A stretch of 64,000 bases of DNA from Roseinatronobacter sp052379845 (GCA_052379845.1 JBQTCF010000015.1); one strand, 5' to 3'. Positions 1 to 9,779 are shown, numbered from the stretch's first letter. Numbers and translations: made by a program. Notes: generated by a model not told the origin, from the letters alone.

Positions 1-70
1 TGCGTGTTGCGTTCATTAGCATTCACGCGATCCACTTAAACCGTAACCGCATGATTGTGCTCGCAGTAGA

Positions 71-1262
71 TTAGGTGGCCTCGGCATTTGGGGCCGCGAG
101 GGGCGACCAGTTCCATGGCAGCCGTTCGCCCAGTCGGTTGATCTTGTGATCGTGGATGCGGGCGAGGATGTCAGCCAATTAGGCCTGTGGATCAAGGCCG
201 TTCATTTTGGCGGTTTCGATCACGGTCATTGCCCGGGCCAGCGTTTCCGCACCTGTGTCTGCCCCGGCGAATAACCAATTCTTTCTTCCGATTCCAATGG
301 GTCTGAGGGCGCGTTCCGCCGGATTGTTATCAATCGCCACCCGACCGTCTTCGAGGAACAGGCTGAACGCGGCGCGTCGGCTGAGGCCATAGCGGAAGGC
401 CTTGGCCAGATCACCCTTGCCGGGGATCAACGCAAGCTGGCTTTCGGCCCAAGCGAAGAAGGCGTCGACCTTGGGGGCGCTGTGTTTCTGGCGTGCAGCA
501 AGGCGGATATCCGCGGGCTGACCAGTGATTTCACGCTCGATATCGTAGAGCGTGCCGATGCGGTCCAGTGCCTCGTGGGCGATGGCGGATTTGGTTTTGG
601 TCCATTCGTCATGGAAATCACGGCGCAGATGCGCCCAGCACGCGTTCGTTGGGCGGGCCTTCCCCCGGAAGGCCCGCTGATCCTCCTCACCACGCAGCCG
701 GGGTGTTCCGTCAGGGTCCGGATCATAGAGTTTGGCATACCCCTTGTAGGCATCAGCTTGCAGGATGCCGCGCGTGTTGGCCAGATAGCGATGGACGTGT
801 TCTTCTTTCCAATCCAGCGCAAAGGTGTAGACCGCCCCGGGGGGCGCGGTGCCCGCCCAAGGGCGCTGGTCGCGGATATAGGCCCAGATCCGGCCCTTCT
901 TCACGCCCTTACCGAGGCCTCGATCGCGCAAGGATTTGTCCAGAACGCGGATCGGGGTGTCATCGGCATGCAGCAGGTCGCTGGCCATGACATCGGCCTC
1001 GATCCGCTCGATCAGCGGGGCCAGCACCTTCATCGCGCGCCCGCATCAATCGCCCAACGTGCTGTCGGGAATGTCATTCGCCATTGTTCTTGAACCAATG
1101 GCGCACAATGGCGCATCCCATGCGGGCGAAGATTTCGTTCAGGCGATACAGGGGAAGGTGGTCATCGTATTTCGAGACCAAGATGTAGGCCAGCAGCGCC
1201 GCGCTTGCTATGCTGCCGGGGTTGGGTCTGCTGGGCGCGTGTGGATGCCCCCTGTTTGGCAA
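71..1262 (-). pseudogene. IS66-family transposase, degraded remnant
   Basis: Transposase of the IS66 DDE class, readable but broken. The upstream part (1074-1262) carries the typical stretch KYDDHLPLYRLNEIFARMG, then runs out of frame. Reading resumes with NDIPDSTLGD, hits a TGA where the family has Trp, and continues as the catalytic and C-terminal part (179-1033: SDLLHADDTPIRV, the DAYKGY region, VAIDNNPAERALRPIGIGRKNW). A TAA at about 179-181 interrupts PQA/LADILARIHDHKINRL, and the tail finally stops at 71-73. The N-terminal helix-turn-helix and zinc-finger part is missing beyond 1262. At least three inactivating lesions mean it should not transpose. Terminal inverted repeats were not located. 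Confidence 0.9.
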
Positions 1263-1519
1263 GCATTATCTTCGATTTTCGGCGGGGTCTGCGATCGGAC
1301 CTGTGTCAGGCCTTTTAGTGTGGCCTTCTATGACGCCACGAGTGGGTCATGCTGTTCGGCAGGCTGGGGTCACATCGGTTCACAGAGCGTGCCGGGCGCT
1401 CGAGGCTCGGGTCTGAATTTCCCTGCCTTGACCTTCGAAGTCCGTATCGCGTGCTCTTCGTCGGTCGCTTACGCTGGCCTTGCGGCCATGTCGTGCCTTT
1501 CTCCTTTCGTGGGATCAGG
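1263..1519. other. Spacer between IS66 and IS110 remnants, no gene seen
   Basis: No reading frame here resembles a known protein. The stretch lies between the broken 5' end of the IS66 gene and the 3' end of the IS110 gene, and probably holds decayed element ends. Confidence 0.5.
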
Positions 1520-2585
1520 TCACGCCATTCGATAATTCTTCTGCTTTGTCGAAAGCGCCCAGATCATGCGCGCCGTTCGCGATGCGCTTGAACCCGTGGC
1601 GCTGCACCGCTCACTGTTCGCCAAGGCAACGGCCGCCACCATCTTCGGTTTGCGCGCCACGAGCGCGGCCAGCCAGCGGTTCGCACTCCCGCCCTTGCGG
1701 ACCACCCAGCGGAACGCGCGCCTTTGGCGCGACGCGCCGACGATCAGCAATCGACGGATGTCAGTCTGCCCCATCTTGGCGCGACTGATCCCAGTCTGGC
1801 CTTTCCGCCCGTCGACCTTTGTCGCGGCAGTGCGGGCCGGAACGCGATCCGTCCGAGTGACGGACCCCACACCCAGCCAGGCGGCGAAGTTGCGGCCGCT
1901 GTCAAATGTATCAATATCAGGGGCGAATGCCGCGACAGCGCCTGCGGTGACAGGGCCGATGCCTGGGATGGTGCAAAGCCTGCGCAATTGCTCATCTGTC
2001 TTTGATGAGGTTTCCAGCTCACCTGCAAGCCGGTCAATGACTTCGGTGAGATGCGCTATCTGCTCAACATAGATCGATCCCATGTGTCGGACCGGCTCGG
2101 GCAAGTCTGTGGTCTCGTCAGCAAGGGCATTCTCAAGCAGCCTGAGACTTGCGGGCCCTTTGGGGGCGACCAGCCCGAACTCAGCCAAATGGCCGCGCAA
2201 TGCGTTGATCAGCTGCGTGTGCTGTCGCACCCTGCATTGATGCGTGCGGAATGGCCGTTCATCAGGGTGCCATCGGTTCAAGCCCGATGGACGGCGCACG
2301 GCCTTGGGTTGCCGCGCTCTTTTCTGCCTCACTCTGGCGCTTTACAAACGGCTTCATGTAAGCAGCCGGCACAAGCCGAACCTCATGACCACGGCTTTGC
2401 GCAAATCTTCCCCAGTGATGCGAGGTGGCACAAGCCTCCATTGCCACAATGCAGGCCGGGTGGTCAGCCAACCGAGTACGCGTCATAGCGCGGTTGAATA
2501 CAACCACCCCATCTGGCCCAACTGCACAGACCTGAAAGCGGCCTTTGGCCAAGTCGATCGCCAAAATACTGATCTTTGATGTCAT
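1520..2585 (-). pseudogene. IS110-family transposase, frameshifted
   Basis: DEDD-type transposase of the IS110 family in two frames. The N-terminal RuvC-like part (2262-2585) has ILAIDLAKGRFQVCAVG with the first catalytic Asp and VAMEACATSHHWGR with the Glu. Frame is lost in 2270-2330. The remainder (1520-2332) carries HTQLINALRGHLAEFG and the transposase_20 core LCTIPGIGPVTAGAVAAF, NFAAWLGV and GQTDIRRLLIVGA. The sequence between the two parts is scrambled compared with the usual NDAADAEAI segment. About 13 extra residues appear between VALAN and ARMIWAL near the C-terminus. I infer it is inactive. The start at 2585 gives MTSKISILAID, the usual N-terminus. Confidence 0.88.
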
Positions 2586-3149
2586 CGATGTGCACTTCAC
2601 TAAGCGAATATAGAACCGTCATGGTAAACGATGCCGGCGGGTGGGGGCATCCACCGCATCAGTTCACAATGGCGACGGCGAGATCAGTCTTTTTGGGCAA
2701 AATGACTTGACGGGGACAGGCCCGTTACCGAAGGCTGGGGCCTAGCCAAACCGCTCGGAACCGGTGACCGTGTTGAACATCCAAGCTGCCAGTTCACGAC
2801 CTATCTGGCCGCAGACAACAACCCGCCATCTCCCCCGAAATAATTCTAGAAACAGATGCTTCGAACTGGGCAAGAGTTCACGAATAATCCCCGTGCGTAA
2901 ACCTTCATAAGCGATCTTATCCGGTCAACCGCCCGCTGATGTTATAGCCCCACGGGGTTTATGCACCGCTTACGGTTACTCGGCCAATAGTCAAGCCAAG
3001 GGTACCGCGAATTCCATCTGGCATGAACTGACAGATGCGCGCCCCCGTCTGCAACCGGGGCCCGCGCATAAGCTTCGCACCCCCGACACGGGCATTAAGG
3101 CCATACCAATGGTGATCTGGCAGGCTTGACAAGGCCATCTGATGATTCT
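2586..3149. other. Non-coding stretch between IS110 remnant and tetR operon
   Basis: No convincing gene in about 560 bases. The part next to 2586 is the 5' non-coding side of the IS110 gene, where functional IS110-group elements encode their bridge RNA. The far end (3100-3163) is the tetR promoter and operator region. The rest shows nothing recognisable. Confidence 0.5.
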
Positions 3150-3163
3150 ACCAACCAGTCGGT
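3126..3163 (+). promoter_or_regulatory. Putative tetR promoter and TetR operator
   Basis: A TTGACA hexamer at 3126-3131 lies upstream of an imperfect palindrome ACCAACCAGTCGGT (3150-3163), matching its reverse complement at 10 of 14 positions. This has the form of operators bound by TetR-family efflux repressors (ACCnACnnGTnGGT). It ends 17 bases before the tetR ATG, so autorepression of the three-gene operon is likely. Inferred from sequence only. Confidence 0.5.
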
Positions 3164-3180
3164 AAGTTTGGAGATCGACC

Positions 3181-3738
3181 ATGCGCAAGGCAATTTCCCG
3201 CAGCAAGATTCTTGATGCCGCATCCGTGGTGGCACAACGCGACGGCGCGTCGCGTCTGACGATTGAAGCGGTCGCAAAAGAAGTGGGGCTTAGCAAGGCA
3301 GGGTTGTTGTATAGTTTCCCCAGCAAGGACGCGCTTATGCAGGCGCTGTTGCAAAAGATGATTGACGAATTCGGGTCAAATGCCTGTTGTGCGCGGACCG
3401 GCCTTGAAGGGGACCAGACGCCGCAAGGGAAGATGCACAATAAGCTTCAGTCCTTTCGTCGCCTGATGGAAGAAGACACGCATCTTGCCCATGCCGTGCT
3501 GATTGCGGGAACGCATAACCCTGAACTGCTGGAACCGCTGCGCGCGCATATCACCCAGGAACTGGACACTATGCTGCACGGCATGCGCAACCCGGTGGCC
3601 GCGCTGGTGCTTTTGTCGGCGCTGGACGGTATGCTGTTGCAACATCTGCTGGGCCTTCCGCCGGTTGACCCTGATATGCGGCGCCAGATGCTGGAGCATA
3701 TCGAACAATCGATTTCTGGTCTGGAGGGGCGCATATGA
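3181..3738 (+). CDS. TetR/AcrR-family transcriptional repressor
   Basis: A 185-residue TetR-type regulator. Residues about 8-55 form the N-terminal DNA-binding domain, with the helix-turn-helix in LTIEAVAKEVGLSKAGLLYSFPSK in short overlapping motifs (about 27-49). The C-terminal two thirds are helical and hydrophobic, as expected of a ligand-binding and dimerisation domain. The ATG is preceded by GGAG at 3170-3173. The stop overlaps the start of the next gene by four bases (ATGA), so it is translated together with the efflux adaptor and permease. It probably represses this operon through the palindrome at 3150-3163 and is released by a pump substrate. The ligand cannot be told. Confidence 0.9.
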   Translation: MRKAISRSKILDAASVVAQRDGASRLTIEAVAKEVGLSKAGLLYSFPSKDALMQALLQKMIDEFGSNACCARTGLEGDQTPQGKMHNKLQSFRRLMEEDTHLAHAVLIAGTHNPELLEPLRAHITQELDTMLHGMRNPVAALVLLSALDGMLLQHLLGLPPVDPDMRRQMLEHIEQSISGLEGRI

Positions 3739-4802
3739 CCGCCCCCTTGCGCCAGATTGCCCTTCCGGTATTGCTGTCCTTTCTGCTGGCGGGCTGTATG
3801 CCCGATGCCAGTGCCGACACATCGGACACAAACGCCCAGCCTGCGCCGCTGGTCGTGCCGCTGATCACGGTTGCGCCCGATACCACCACCAGGTCGCGCA
3901 GCTTCGTGGGTCGGGTGCGGCCGCGCAGCACTGTCGATCTGGCCTTTCAGGTCGGGGGGCAGTTGATCGAACGCCCGGTTTCTGAAGGGGACCGCATCGA
4001 CACAGGGGCGCTGATCGCGCGGCTTGATCCGGTGTCCTATGAACTGGCCGTTGCCCGCGCCGAGGCCGTGAATGCGCAGGCTTTGGCCGAATATGACCGC
4101 GCAAACACGCTGGTGGACCGCGTATCGACCCGCGCGCGCCTTGACACCGCCGAGGCCGAGCGCGCGCAGGCCCAGATCGCGCTGGCCGAAGCCCGCCGCG
4201 CGCTGGACCAGACAAGGATTACCGCGCCTTTCCCCGCGCTGGTCGCGCGGACGCTGGTTGAAGAATACGCCAATGTCACCCCCGCCGTGGCCGTCTTGCG
4301 GTTGCAGGACATCAGCGAAATGCAGGTCGTCATTTCCTTGCCCGAAAGTCTTGCCGCGATTGCGCGCAGCACTGCCGATGCCTTCAGTGTCAGCGCCAGT
4401 TTTCCGGCATTGCCCGACCTGACAGCAGCGCTGGAACTGCGCGATTTCGTAACCGAGGCCGACCCCGTGGCGCAAACCTATGATGTCAGTTTTGCCATTG
4501 CGGGGCCGCTTGACCCGCGCTTGTTGCCGGGGATGACTGCGAATGTGCGTATCGCGCCCAAGAATGACACTGGCCGAATGACCCTGCCCACAGGCGCGAT
4601 TGACACAACCGGCCCTGATGGCCCGCGCGTGTGGCTGTATGATGCGCAGGCCAGCACAGTCCATAGCCGCCCTGTCACCCTTGGCCTGCCGCAGGGGGGG
4701 GCGGTTGTCATTGATGACGGTTTGCAGGCGGGTGACGTGGTGGTGGCCGCAGGCTGGTGGCAACTGACCGAAGGTGCGCCCGTGCGCCCGGGCAATTTGT
4801 AA
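3735..4802 (+). CDS. RND efflux periplasmic adaptor (membrane fusion protein), lipoprotein
   Basis: A 355-residue HlyD/AcrA-type adaptor that joins an inner-membrane RND pump to an outer-membrane channel. The N-terminus is a lipoprotein signal with lipobox LLAG-C (Cys21). Then come half of a lipoyl-like domain (FVGRVRPRSTVDLAFQVGG, about 56-75, and VSEGDRIDTGALIARLDP), an Ala/Arg-rich helical hairpin (about 100-155), the second lipoyl half (TRITAPFPALVART region) and a beta-barrel/membrane-proximal tail ending before residue 355. The start overlaps the tetR stop (ATGA), and the permease follows 13 bases after the stop. No outer-membrane TolC-like gene lies nearby, so that partner must be encoded elsewhere. 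Confidence 0.92.
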   Translation: MTAPLRQIALPVLLSFLLAGCMPDASADTSDTNAQPAPLVVPLITVAPDTTTRSRSFVGRVRPRSTVDLAFQVGGQLIERPVSEGDRIDTGALIARLDPVSYELAVARAEAVNAQALAEYDRANTLVDRVSTRARLDTAEAERAQAQIALAEARRALDQTRITAPFPALVARTLVEEYANVTPAVAVLRLQDISEMQVVISLPESLAAIARSTADAFSVSASFPALPDLTAALELRDFVTEADPVAQTYDVSFAIAGPLDPRLLPGMTANVRIAPKNDTGRMTLPTGAIDTTGPDGPRVWLYDAQASTVHSRPVTLGLPQGGAVVIDDGLQAGDVVVAAGWWQLTEGAPVRPGNL

Positions 4803-4815
4803 GGGGCGGAAGATC

Positions 4816-7800
4816 ATGCGTTTTTCCATTTCTGCGGCGGCCATCCGCCGCCCTGTTTCCGTGTGGATTGTGATCCTGATCTGTGTGTTTGGCGGGCTGT
4901 GGGGGTTTGGCAATGTCGGGCGGCTGGAAGATCCGGGCTTCACGCTGAAAACCGCGCTGGTTTTCACGCCCTATCCCGGTGCCACCGCAGACGAGGTTGA
5001 AACCGAGGTCAGCGAGCATCTGGAAAGCGCCATCCAGCAAATGCCGCAGCTGCGGCGGATTGAATCGAAATCCATGCCCGGCCTTTCGCAACTGACGGTT
5101 GAGATTGAAGACACTTATGGCCCCGACCAGATGCCGCAGGTCTGGGATGAACTGCGCCGCCGCATTGGCGATGCGCAGGGCAGTTTGCCAAACGGCGCGC
5201 TGGACCCTGTGATCAATGATGATTTCGGGGATGTGTACGGGCTGTATTATGCCGTGTCTGCCGACGGGTATTCGCCGCGTCAAATCCGCGAAATCGCGCG
5301 TCAGTTGCGGCGTGGGCTGGTCACAGTGGACGGGGTTGCCAAGGTCGATATTTCTGGGCTGATCGATGAAAATGTCGTCGTCGAAATCAGTTCCACCCGG
5401 CTGGAAACGCTGGGCCTGCCGCCTGCCCAACTGGTCCAGTCGATTGCCAATGACAACGCTGTGTTGCCGCAGGGCGATGTTGTCAGTGACCTGTCGCGGC
5501 TGCGTCTGGGCCTGCCGCCCGGTTATGCGACGCCCGAAGGGATTGCCGCGTTGCGCGTCGGGCAGGCGGGCACAACAGGCCAGCTTGGTCTGGCCGACAT
5601 TGCCACAGTGCGGCGTGAAATTTCCGAAACACCGGACCTTGTTGTAACGCATAACGGCATGCAGGTTTTCACGCTTGGGGTTTCGGCGGTCACGTCGCGC
5701 AATGTGGTGGCGGTTGGTCGCGCGGTCGAGGCGCGGCTGGGCGAACTTATGGCCGAATTGCCCCCCGGCGTGGACTTGCACCCCATTTATGAACAGCACA
5801 AGGTTGTCGATCAGTCGGTGTCAGGCTTCATCGTCAGTCTGGCGCAATCTGTGGCCATTGTCGTGGCAGCGCTGATGATTGCGATGGGCTGGCGCGCGGG
5901 GGTTGTGGTGGGCACAACGCTGTTGCTGACGGTTATGGCAACTGTCATGTTCATGGCCCTGTTGGGCATTGAAATGGAGCGTATTTCCCTTGGCGCGCTG
6001 ATCATCGCCATGGGCATGCTGGTGGACAATGCCATCGTCATTGTCGAAGGGATGGTGATTGGCATCGACAAGGGCAAACCCGCACAACAGGCCGCCGCCG
6101 AAACCGAAGCCGCCACCGGAATTCCGCTGTTGGGGGCAACAGTGATTGGCATCATGGCGTTTTCGGGAATTGGCCTGTCGCCGGATGCGACGGGGGAATT
6201 CATGTTCTCGCTTTTCGCGGTCATTGCCATTTCGTTGCTGCTCAGTTGGGTTCTGGGGGTCACAGTGACCCCGTGGCTGGGGGCATGGCTGTTGCGCCCG
6301 TCCAAAGGGGCGGGGGGCGACCCCTATGCGGGCCGGTTCTATAAGGTTTATGGCGGGATTTTACGCGCCACCCTGCGCGCCCGCTGGCTGGTCATTGCCG
6401 CAGTGGTGGCCATTACAGTAGCTTCGGTGATGGCGTTTTCGGGGGTGAAACAACAGTTCTTTCCTGCATCGACCACGCCGTTGTTTTATGTGCATTACAC
6501 CTTGCCGCGTGGCGCGGATGTGGCGGCCACACAGGCGGATATGGCGCGCATTGCCGAATATCTGGCAACTGCGCCGGGGGTTACGGATGTGACCACCTTT
6601 GCGGGGGGCGGGGCCAGCCGGTTCATGCTGACTTACCCGCCTGAACAACCTGATCCGTCCTATGGTCTGGCTGTTGTGCGCACCCGAAGCGCTGCGGAAA
6701 TTCCCGCACTTGCGGAGGATCTGCGCCGCAGCCTGCCGCAGCAATTCCCTGCTGGCCATTTGCGGGTGGAACAACTGGTCTTCGGGCCGCCCACGGGCGC
6801 AGATGTTGCGCTGCGCATCTCGGGTGATGATCCGGCGGTGCTGCGCGCGCTGGCCGCACAGGCCCAGCAGATCATGCACGAGGCGGGGACGCTGCGCGAT
6901 CTGCGCCATGACTGGCGGCAACCGGAACTGGCCATTGTGCCCTTGGTTGATGAAGCACGCATGCGGCTGGCCGGGGTCACACGCAGCGCCATCGCCGATA
7001 CAATCCTGTTTGGCAGTTCCGGGCTACGGGCCGGGTCCCTGCGCGAGGGGGACACGCAATTGCCGATCCTGCTGCGCCGCCCTGAAGCTGAACGCACCAG
7101 CCCCGGCGGCCTGATTGACCTGTCGGTGTGGTCCGAGGGGGCGGGCAGCTACGTCCCGATGAGTCAGGTCGTGGACCGGATTGAGATTCGCGCCGAAGAA
7201 GCGCTGATTCATCGCCGTGACAGGGTGCGTACGCTGACCGTGCAGGCCGATGCTGCAACCGGGCTGACGGCCGATCAGGCGTTTCGCACAGTGCGCGCCC
7301 GGATAGAAGCCATGCCATTGCCGCCGGGTTACAGCCTTGCCTGGGGCGGGGAATATGAAAGCGCCGCTGAAGCGCAAGCATCACTTGGGGCGCAACTGCC
7401 GCTGGGTTTTCTGGTGATGTTGGTGATTTCGGTGTTAATGTTCAACCGCGTCAGGCAACCCGCGATCATCTGGCTTGTCGTTCCCATGTCGGTTACAGGC
7501 ATGTCGCTTGGCTTGCTTGTCACGGGCCTGCCGTTCACCTTCACGGCGCTTTTGGGGCTTTTGTCGCTTTCGGGGATGCTGATGAAAAACGCCATCGTGC
7601 TGGTTGAGGAAATTGACGCAAGGCGCGCGGCGGGCGACGCGCCCTTCGCGGCACTGGTGGATGGGTCCGTCAGCCGGTTGCGGCCTGTGTTGCTGGCGGC
7701 AGTGACAACCATCTTCGGGATGCTGCCCTTGTTGCCGGATGCGTTCTTTGCATCCATGGCGGTAACAATCATGGGCGGGCTGGCCTTTGCCACAGTGCTG

Positions 7801-7893
7801 ACCATGATAGTGGTGCCAGTTTTGTATGCGCTGATGTTTGGCATTCGCGCAGGTGTCCGCGCCGCGCCGGCGCACCCGACCCCCGCCACATGA
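4816..7893 (+). CDS. RND efflux permease (AcrB/MexB superfamily, inner membrane)
   Basis: About 1025 residues, the normal size for a hydrophobe/amphiphile efflux RND pump. The N-terminal membrane helix (RRPVSVWIVILICVFGGLWG region) is followed by a large periplasmic porter domain, a block of membrane helices with the proton-relay motif GMLVDNAIVIVEGM, a second periplasmic domain, and a final helix block including SGMLMKNAIVLVEEIDARR. It forms a tripartite pump with the adaptor just upstream. I chose the ATG at 4816 (MRFSISAAAIRRPVSV) because AAGGGGCGGA lies just before it. An earlier in-frame start at 4774 would overlap the adaptor gene. Substrate range unknown, probably hydrophobic toxins or drugs. 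Confidence 0.94.
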   Translation: MRFSISAAAIRRPVSVWIVILICVFGGLWGFGNVGRLEDPGFTLKTALVFTPYPGATADEVETEVSEHLESAIQQMPQLRRIESKSMPGLSQLTVEIEDTYGPDQMPQVWDELRRRIGDAQGSLPNGALDPVINDDFGDVYGLYYAVSADGYSPRQIREIARQLRRGLVTVDGVAKVDISGLIDENVVVEISSTRLETLGLPPAQLVQSIANDNAVLPQGDVVSDLSRLRLGLPPGYATPEGIAALRVGQAGTTGQLGLADIATVRREISETPDLVVTHNGMQVFTLGVSAVTSRNVVAVGRAVEARLGELMAELPPGVDLHPIYEQHKVVDQSVSGFIVSLAQSVAIVVAALMIAMGWRAGVVVGTTLLLTVMATVMFMALLGIEMERISLGALIIAMGMLVDNAIVIVEGMVIGIDKGKPAQQAAAETEAATGIPLLGATVIGIMAFSGIGLSPDATGEFMFSLFAVIAISLLLSWVLGVTVTPWLGAWLLRPSKGAGGDPYAGRFYKVYGGILRATLRARWLVIAAVVAITVASVMAFSGVKQQFFPASTTPLFYVHYTLPRGADVAATQADMARIAEYLATAPGVTDVTTFAGGGASRFMLTYPPEQPDPSYGLAVVRTRSAAEIPALAEDLRRSLPQQFPAGHLRVEQLVFGPPTGADVALRISGDDPAVLRALAAQAQQIMHEAGTLRDLRHDWRQPELAIVPLVDEARMRLAGVTRSAIADTILFGSSGLRAGSLREGDTQLPILLRRPEAERTSPGGLIDLSVWSEGAGSYVPMSQVVDRIEIRAEEALIHRRDRVRTLTVQADAATGLTADQAFRTVRARIEAMPLPPGYSLAWGGEYESAAEAQASLGAQLPLGFLVMLVISVLMFNRVRQPAIIWLVVPMSVTGMSLGLLVTGLPFTFTALLGLLSLSGMLMKNAIVLVEEIDARRAAGDAPFAALVDGSVSRLRPVLLAAVTTIFGMLPLLPDAFFASMAVTIMGGLAFATVLTMIVVPVLYALMFGIRAGVRAAPAHPTPAT

Positions 7894-7899
7894 CGTTGC

Positions 7900-7947
7900 C
7901 CCCCCCTTGCGCCCGCGGGCGCAAGGGGGGGCGGGCGCAAGGGGGGG
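7900..7947. repeat. 32-bp perfect GC palindrome plus third arm copy
   Basis: Bases 7900-7931 read the same on both strands (arm CCCCCCTTGCGCCCGC and its complement). A further copy of one arm, GCGGGCGCAAGGGGGG, follows at 7931-7946. The stem would be very stable, but there is no T-run after it. It lies between the RND permease stop and the ABC transporter, so it may end or attenuate efflux transcription. Confidence 0.75.
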
Positions 7948-8021
7948 CGTGGAACTGTCACAGGACTGTTATGTTCCCTTGGTATGGCCTGCCCGGCAAC
8001 AGCAAACCGGGAGATACAGAT

Positions 8022-8906
8022 ATGAGCACATTCAGGCTTCACGCCGCAACGGCAGCGATTGCCGCCATATGTTTTGCAAGCGCGGCAACCGCGCAATCGG
8101 TGGCCGATGTCTGTCCCGCGCCGCTGCGCATGGCCGATACCGGCATAGAGGGGATGGGCGACCTGACCGAAGCCTTCGGCCCCTTCGCCGAAACCTTCGA
8201 GGAACTGACAGGCGTTGAACTGGCGCTTTATTCGCTGTCCAACCGCACCGCTGCGGGCACCGCGCTTCAATTCGATGAAGTCGAGTTTGTTTTTGCAGGA
8301 CCGTCCGAATTTGTGCTGTTCCAGCAACTGGCCGAAATGGACATCCTGTTTTCCATCGTGCGCCCGCATTACGGGTCCAGTTTCGTGGTCAAGGCCGATA
8401 GCGACATCCAGACACTTGCTGACCTGAAGGGCAAGCGCGTCGCACTGAAGGATGTGGGGTCTACCTCGGGGCATATTTTCCCGATGATGCTGATGGCCGA
8501 TGCCGGGCTGGACCCGGAACGCGACGCCGAAATCATCATGGCCGGGGATGCCCGAATTCAGGTGCTGATCAACGGCGATGTTGACGCGATGGGCGGCGGC
8601 AACAAGGACTGGGACGCGGTGCGCCGTCAGGACCCCGACACGGAATACCGCCTGCTGGCACAGACCGACACGCTGCCCGGTGATCCTGTTGTGATGCGCG
8701 CGTCCCTGCCACAGGACTGCCGCGACGCGCTGCGCGCCACACTGGCCGAACATGCGGACGTGTTGTGGGACAGCCTGACAGCCACTGATCGCAACGCCGA
8801 CAAGTTCATCGAACGCGACGCCTATATGTCCTTCGAGACGGACCCGGCAATCTATGATGTCGTGCGCATGGCCTATGAGGTCGCGGGTATTGCGCTGGAC
8901 GATTGA
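8022..8906 (+). CDS. phnD: Phosphonate/phosphite-type ABC transporter substrate-binding protein (PhnD family)
   Basis: A 294-residue periplasmic binding protein. Residues 1-24 are a signal peptide (hydrophobic AATAAIAAICFAS, cleavage after ATA). The mature part matches the PhnD-like fold: PLRMADTGIEG start, IQTLADLKGKRVALKDVGSTSGH (about 125-148, containing the Ser/Thr-rich phosphate-type binding loop) and VDAMGGGNKDWDAV. The ATG at 8022 follows CGGGAGATACAGAT, a good ribosome site, so I reject an in-frame start 44 codons upstream inside the palindrome region. It heads a phnD-phnC-phnE transporter. No C-P lyase or phosphite dehydrogenase gene is in the window, so the ligand may be phosphate, phosphite or an alkylphosphonate. 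Confidence 0.85.
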   Translation: MSTFRLHAATAAIAAICFASAATAQSVADVCPAPLRMADTGIEGMGDLTEAFGPFAETFEELTGVELALYSLSNRTAAGTALQFDEVEFVFAGPSEFVLFQQLAEMDILFSIVRPHYGSSFVVKADSDIQTLADLKGKRVALKDVGSTSGHIFPMMLMADAGLDPERDAEIIMAGDARIQVLINGDVDAMGGGNKDWDAVRRQDPDTEYRLLAQTDTLPGDPVVMRASLPQDCRDALRATLAEHADVLWDSLTATDRNADKFIERDAYMSFETDPAIYDVVRMAYEVAGIALDD

Positions 8907-8993
8907 TCGCGGACGCAGTGCCATCACGGGCGGCCACCCTTCGGGATGGTCGCCCTTCTCCATGAATTGACCGTCACACAGAAAGATTGTCCA

Positions 8994-9779
8994 ATGACAT
9001 CAGCCATTTCATGCCGCGATGTGCGTGTAAGCTACGGTCCCCTGAATGTTCTGCGTGGCGTGTCCTTTGACATTCCGGTGGGGCAGGGGGCCGTGCTGCT
9101 GGGGGCGAATGGCTGTGGAAAGTCCACATTGATGCGCAGTCTGAACGGGCTGGAAAAGCTGCAATCAGGGCAGATTGTCATCCATGGTGACAGCCTGACA
9201 GACGCCACGCGCCGCGATTTGCGCAAGATCAGGCGCGCCATGGGCTATGTGTTCCAGCAATTCAACCTTGTCCCACAACTGAGTGCCTTTCAGAATGTGC
9301 TGTTGGGGGCGATGGGGCGTCACCGGCTGGGCATTCTGGCCTGCCTTGGGTTGACTGCACCGCAAGGCGAACGCGCGCGCGCCATGGCCTGTCTGGAACG
9401 TGTGGGCATGGCGGATCGCGCGCGCCACCGCCCCTCGGAATTGTCGGGCGGCCAGCAACAGCGCGTGGCCATCGCGCGCATGTTGATGCAGGCGCCCAAA
9501 GTCGTGATTGCCGACGAACCCATTGCCAGCCTTGACCCCAAGGCCGGGCGCGAGGTTCTGGACCTGCTGTGGCAGATCGTGCGCGAAGAAGGGCTAAGCA
9601 TGCTGTGCACACTGCACCAGCTTGATCTGGCACAGGAATATGCAGACCGCATCATCGGCATGAAGGCCGGAAGGATCGAGATTGACGCCGCCATTGCCGA
9701 TACGGACACGGCCCAGATGAACGCACTTTACAGCGGCATGACCCGCGTGGATGCCCAACCCGCAGGAGAAGCCGCATGA
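8994..9779 (+). CDS. phnC: Phosphonate-type ABC transporter ATP-binding protein (PhnC family)
   Basis: A 261-residue ABC ATPase that powers uptake with the neighbouring PhnD and PhnE proteins. Visible motifs are Walker A GANGCGKST (37-45), the Q-loop in GYVFQQFNLVP, signature LSGGQQQR (150-157), Walker B VVIADEP (170-176), the D-loop SLDP and the switch histidine in TLHQLDLA. The ATG at 8994 gives MTSAISCRDVRVSYG, the usual short N-terminus. It lies 87 bases after phnD, and its stop overlaps the phnE start by four bases. Confidence 0.9.
   Translation: MTSAISCRDVRVSYGPLNVLRGVSFDIPVGQGAVLLGANGCGKSTLMRSLNGLEKLQSGQIVIHGDSLTDATRRDLRKIRRAMGYVFQQFNLVPQLSAFQNVLLGAMGRHRLGILACLGLTAPQGERARAMACLERVGMADRARHRPSELSGGQQQRVAIARMLMQAPKVVIADEPIASLDPKAGREVLDLLWQIVREEGLSMLCTLHQLDLAQEYADRIIGMKAGRIEIDAAIADTDTAQMNALYSGMTRVDAQPAGEAA

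Noticed and set aside
3447..4967. A 506-codon open frame on the minus strand
   Set aside because: Antisense to tetR and the efflux adaptor. No family resemblance.
7329..8963. A 544-codon open frame on the minus strand
   Set aside because: It lies opposite the RND permease end and phnD, both with clear family motifs. The encoded protein is low-complexity and unlike any family. It is an effect of GC-rich codon use.
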